Of a stretch of 7,781 bases of DNA, positions 5,808-7,781 are shown in pieces; position 1 is the stretch's first letter; each line of letters opens with the position of its first letter. The position numbers and the translations under genes were made by a program. Below the pieces are notes generated by a model that was not told the origin of the DNA, searched no databases, and was given only the letters and a program-made list of their open reading frames with translations. This stretch comes from Nitrospirae bacterium RBG_13_39_12. GTDB lineage: Bacteria; Nitrospirota; Thermodesulfovibrionia; Thermodesulfovibrionales; SM23-35. The DNA lies in assembly GCA_001805125.1 (NCBI GenBank), contig MHEF01000152.1, positions 4,209-11,989 of the forward strand. Reading direction: 5' to 3'.

Positions 5808-6440
5808 ATGGCTGTCAAACTTATAATGTTCGACCTTGATGGTACACTTGTTGACACCGTCAGAGACATAACCAATGCCCTGAACTATGCGTTAAGACCT
5901 TACGGCCTGAATGAACTTACAGTTGAAGTGACTGTAAAGATGGTTGGAGAAGGCCTGACAAGACTCATAGAGAAAGTTCTCGGAGAAGAAAAAAGTCAGT
6001 TAAGAGATGCAGTGAAGAAAAGATTTCTTGATTATTACTCAGAACATTTAATCGACTATTCTGAGACATATCCTCATGTCAGAGAAACTCTTGAAAACCT
6101 CAGTGGTTATAAAAAGGCGGTAATATCCAATAAGAGGGAATATTTATCTGCAAAGCTTCTGGATAAGCTTGATCTGCTTAAATATTTCGACCTCGTTGTT
6201 GGGAGCGATACCACTTCTGAGAGAAAGCCCTCTGCTGTCCCTGTCATTCATGTAATTAATAAATTAAATGTTGCCATTTATGAATCTGTGATAGTAGGCG
6301 ACAGCCCATACGATATTGAAGCAGGTAAAAAGGCAGGAGTAAAGACAATCGCTGTTACTTATGGTTATGGGGGAAAGAAGGATATTTTGGATGCAGATTA
6401 TATGATAGACAGTATTGAGAGTCTCCTTGCATTAATCTAA
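5808..6440 (+). CDS. HAD-superfamily hydrolase, phosphoglycolate phosphatase (Gph)-like
   Basis: This cytosolic phosphatase of 210 aa belongs to the subfamily IA haloacid dehalogenase type with a helical C1 cap. All four catalytic motifs are present: FDLDGTLVDT with nucleophile Asp9 and acid/base Asp11, VISNK with Ser107, Lys140 in SERKPS, and GDSPYDIEAGKKAG with Asp165 and Asp169. The cap contains GEGLTRLIEKVLG (47-59), a Gph-like feature. Substrate cannot be fixed from sequence; phosphoglycolate, pyrophosphate or another small phosphoester are all possible for this family. The ATG at 5808 gives the usual short lead MAVKLIMFDLDGT. There is no Shine-Dalgarno site, and a TATAAT ends five bases upstream, suggesting a leaderless mRNA. 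It is a single-gene unit converging on the response regulator gene with a 30-bp gap and no obvious terminator hairpin. Confidence 0.9.
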   Translation: MAVKLIMFDLDGTLVDTVRDITNALNYALRPYGLNELTVEVTVKMVGEGLTRLIEKVLGEEKSQLRDAVKKRFLDYYSEHLIDYSETYPHVRETLENLSGYKKAVISNKREYLSAKLLDKLDLLKYFDLVVGSDTTSERKPSAVPVIHVINKLNVAIYESVIVGDSPYDIEAGKKAGVKTIAVTYGYGGKKDILDADYMIDSIESLLALI

Positions 6441-6470
6441 ATTTAAAAGAAAAGATTTGACCTGTTTGAG

Positions 6471-7331
6471 TTAAGATTTCCGCTTATGTCTTTTCTGCTC
6501 ATACATCAATGTGTCTCCTTTAACCAGCAGTTCATCAATAGAGCAAGGATTTTCAGGGTCGAAATACGCTATACCAAAACTTAACGAAAGCTTGTAGCTA
6601 CGGGTACTTTCTGCGTTATGAATCTCAATGCTTTTTTGCAAACGAGAAGTGGCAATCCTGGCACTGTCCTCAGTTGTTCCGATTGGAATAACTACAAACT
6701 CATCTCCTCCGATGCGGGCAATAATGTCTGACTCTCGGTAAATTTTTCTTAGAATATTGGCAATATCGATTAATGCCATATCGCCTTCTTTGTGTCCGAA
6801 TGTATCATTAATCTTCTTCAGACCATCTAAATCAATATAAAGCATGAATATCCCTTTCTTCTCCCGTTTGCAAAGTTGCAGCAGTTTTTCAACCAGGTTA
6901 AAAAATCCTCTCCTGTTGTAAAGGCTGGTTAGTTCGTCGGTAACTGCCATTGTGCGTACCTTCTCTTGCAGTTTGACATGCTGTATCCTTGCTATCAGTT
7001 CATTTAAAGTGAATGGTTTTTTTATAAAATCCGATGCTCCGGCTTCTAAGGCATTGTCATAGGAGAATTCTTCAGCGTATGCGGTCATTATGATAACGGA
7101 CAAATCCGGTCTGATATTTTTTGCTTTGCTTGTAAGTTCAAAGCCTTCTATTCCAGGCATTCTGATGTCTGTTAACATAATATCAAACGACGTATTCTTG
7201 ATGAGTTCAAGAGCGGACTCGGCGCTTGACGCTGTCTCACATTCATAACCTTCCAGTGATAGTGCTGTTTTGAAAATCTCCAGCAGTCTTTTATCATCAT
7301 CAACAATTATTACAGAATTTCTTTCATCCAT
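6471..7331 (-). CDS. Response regulator with diguanylate cyclase (REC-GGDEF) output
   Basis: This is a PleD/WspR-type cytosolic regulator of 286 aa that should make c-di-GMP from GTP when phosphorylated by a partner histidine kinase; no kinase is in the window. The REC domain (about 7-120) has the acidic cluster Asp11-Asp13, phospho-acceptor Asp55 in LTDIRMPG, Thr83 and Lys105 of KKPF. The GGDEF domain (about 124-284) begins with the DELTSLYNRRGF signature, has DLDGLKKIND near 167-176, and an intact GGDEF at 208-212. An RESD inhibitory site (Arg199, Asp202) sits exactly five residues before GGDEF, so product feedback inhibition is expected. There is no EAL domain. The ATG at 7331 is supported by GGAG at 7338-7341 (6-nt spacing). 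It is probably transcribed alone from the promoter at 7375-7403. Confidence 0.95.
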   Translation of the reverse strand: MDERNSVIIVDDDKRLLEIFKTALSLEGYECETASSAESALELIKNTSFDIMLTDIRMPGIEGFELTSKAKNIRPDLSVIIMTAYAEEFSYDNALEAGASDFIKKPFTLNELIARIQHVKLQEKVRTMAVTDELTSLYNRRGFFNLVEKLLQLCKREKKGIFMLYIDLDGLKKINDTFGHKEGDMALIDIANILRKIYRESDIIARIGGDEFVVIPIGTTEDSARIATSRLQKSIEIHNAESTRSYKLSLSFGIAYFDPENPCSIDELLVKGDTLMYEQKRHKRKS

Positions 7332-7367
7332 CTAAATCTCCAATATAATATGCCATCTATCGATTAT

Positions 7368-7380
7368 TAGATTTAATCTA
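7368..7380. promoter_or_regulatory. Palindrome over the -10 of the REC-GGDEF promoter
   Basis: TAGATT-T-AATCTA is a perfect 13-bp palindrome whose one arm is the -10 hexamer and whose other arm reaches the predicted start of transcription. A repressor bound here would block the promoter. The palindrome could also be coincidental in AT-rich DNA. Confidence 0.35.
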
Positions 7381-7403
7381 CAAACTTAAATTAGACTTGT
7401 CAA
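7375..7403 (-). promoter_or_regulatory. Sigma70-type promoter of the REC-GGDEF gene
   Basis: On the minus strand a perfect TTGACA (7398-7403) is followed after exactly 17 bp by TAGATT (7375-7380), four of six bases of the -10 consensus. Transcription would start near 7368, leaving a leader of about 36 nt that contains the GGAG Shine-Dalgarno site. Confidence 0.65.
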
Positions 7404-7419
7404 ATCGTTGGTTTCATAA

Positions 7420-7457
7420 AGTACACAGGTATGTACTAGAAATTAAGAGAGTGTACA
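7420..7457. promoter_or_regulatory. Cluster of TGTAC half-sites, possible operator
   Basis: AGTACA (7420-7425) and TGTACT (7432-7437) form a perfect 6-bp inverted repeat around a 6-bp centre. A self-palindromic TGTACA follows at 7452-7457, 20 bp (about two helical turns) from the second half-site. The cluster lies just upstream of the REC-GGDEF promoter, where an activator or repressor could bind. No regulator is recognised. Confidence 0.3.
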
Positions 7458-7475
7458 TTCTATTTGTATTTTATA

Positions 7476-7487
7476 CCTCTATAGAGG
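7476..7487. repeat. 12-bp perfect palindrome CCTCTATAGAGG
   Basis: CCTCTA-TAGAGG is an uninterrupted palindrome in the intergenic region between the REC-GGDEF promoter and the foldable segment. No T-run follows on either strand, so it is not a terminator; a protein-binding site is possible. Confidence 0.3.
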
Positions 7488-7529
7488 CTACAAGAGATGT
7501 GACTTGTTAAGATAATTCTTTAACACGAA

Positions 7530-7617
7530 AAGTGCGGTTAGATTTTAAAGCTGGCAGGCACATATGCCTACCGTGGCAATTTTGGGTTAATGAAAGCATA
7601 GTTGCTTTTCCGCATTT
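7530..7617. other. Foldable intergenic segment with closing stem and two hairpins
   Basis: AAGTGCGG (7530-7537) can pair with CCGCATTT (7610-7617) over eight pairs including one G-T. This encloses a hairpin GGCAGGCA-CATA-TGCCTACC (7553-7572, one C-A mismatch) and a second, AAAGCA-TAGT-TGCTTT (7593-7608). The outline is a three-way junction with single-stranded GGCAATTTTGGG between the hairpins. I tested it against tRNA, c-di-GMP-I, cobalamin, fluoride and ZTP riboswitch landmarks from memory and none fit. It may be a structured RNA, a leader upstream of the exported-protein gene, or a repeat/mobile-element remnant; the strand is undetermined. Confidence 0.3.
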
Positions 7618-7637
7618 GCAGTGTCCAAATATTTTTC

Positions 7638-7670
7638 TTGACAACATAGGGGGGGGGGGCCATATATAAT
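7638..7670 (+). promoter_or_regulatory. Promoter with G-run spacer upstream of the partial exported-protein gene
   Basis: A perfect TTGACA (7638-7643) and a perfect TATAAT (7665-7670) lie upstream of the ATG at 7723. The spacer is 21 bp, about four longer than optimal, and contains 11 consecutive G. With seven G the spacing would be 17 bp. Transcription would start near 7677, giving a leader of about 46 nt. Confidence 0.5.
7649..7659. repeat. Homopolymer run of 11 G
   Basis: Eleven G in a row lie between the two promoter hexamers. Runs of this length are prone to slipped-strand length change during replication, and also to sequencing or assembly error. It is the longest single-base run in the window. 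Confidence 0.9.
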
Positions 7671-7722
7671 GTATCAGCATCAAAAGGCAGAATTTATGAA
7701 CCTCATAAAATGGGGAGAATGA

Positions 7723-7781
7723 ATGAAACATAAGGTCTTCAAACCAATAGCCCTTGTAGTATTATTTTTCTTCTGCTGGAG
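7723..7781 (+). CDS. N-terminus of an exported protein (3' truncated by window edge)
   Basis: Nineteen complete codons from the ATG at 7723 encode MKHKVFKPIALVVLFFFCW, with basic residues followed by a strongly hydrophobic core, typical of the start of a Sec signal peptide or membrane anchor. GGGGAG at 7712-7717 gives a 5-nt Shine-Dalgarno spacing. An overlapping ATG at 7719 is dismissed because it stops after four codons. The rest of the gene lies beyond the window, so function is unknown. A strong-looking promoter with a G-run spacer stands about 50 bp upstream. Confidence 0.65.
   Translation, partial: MKHKVFKPIALVVLFFFCW

Noticed and set aside
5808..6440. HAD phosphatase as a menaquinone-pathway enzyme dephosphorylating a ribose-1-phosphate product of the MTAP-like protein
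   Set aside because: It has its own promoter, is separated from the mqn operon by two opposite-strand genes, and its motifs are generic Gph-like, so nothing ties it to the pathway.
7530..7617. Degenerate tRNA gene
   Set aside because: The closing stem is acceptor-like, but there is no T-arm GGTTCGAATCC-like sequence, no 5+7+5 anticodon arm, and the spacing of the inner hairpins does not fit.
7507..7731. 74-codon minus-strand frame in the right-hand intergenic region
   Set aside because: It reads through the 11-G run (giving PPPP), the promoter hexamers and the foldable segment, overlaps the start of the exported-protein gene, and has no recognisable domain.

Overview
The window looks like a piece of a bacterial chromosome of moderate-to-low GC content. 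It carries most of a futalosine-pathway menaquinone operon on the + strand, followed by two small signalling and envelope gene groups. The gene set (mqnE-mqnA-mqnC, a nucleoside phosphorylase-like gene, ubiE, a response regulator-GGDEF, MshEN-type repeats) together with a GC-rich 'CCCCCTT..AAGGGGG' dispersed palindrome suggests an anaerobic or respiratory Gram-negative lineage such as Nitrospirota or Desulfobacterota. This placement is inference; nothing in the window fixes the taxon.

Region 1 (1-4733, +) is menaquinone synthesis. The mqnE gene (aminofutalosine synthase, 5' end outside the window) overlaps mqnA (chorismate dehydratase), which overlaps mqnC (cyclic dehypoxanthinyl futalosine synthase). 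After a 274-bp gap come an MTAP/MTIP-family protein and ubiE (demethylmenaquinone methyltransferase), which overlap by ATGA. The gap holds a compact 175-bp palindromic element with about 30-bp imperfect terminal inverted repeats (MITE-like), lodged inside the apparent operon. No MqnB or MTAN gene is visible; the MTAP-like protein is the obvious candidate for removing the purine base. Its adenine-binding Asp is replaced by Asn, as in 6-oxopurine enzymes, and its phosphate-binding residues look degraded. A futalosine hydrolase activity is therefore a plausible and testable idea.

Region 2 (4745-5681, -) is a two-gene operon: a secreted protein of unknown function, then a 130-aa protein built of four exact 29-residue-period repeats resembling the c-di-GMP-binding MshEN motif of PilB/MshE-type ATPases. 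It diverges from a HAD-family phosphatase (5808-6440, +) whose extended -10 promoter sits so close to the ATG that the mRNA is probably leaderless.

Region 3 (6471-7331, -) is a REC-GGDEF response regulator with all catalytic residues and a c-di-GMP inhibitory site, read from a good sigma70-type promoter with a palindrome over its -10. The 391-bp intergenic region 7332-7722 is rich in palindromes, contains a foldable 88-bp segment, and ends in a promoter whose -35/-10 spacer contains an 11-G run, a possible length-variable switch. This precedes the first codons of an exported protein that runs off the right edge.
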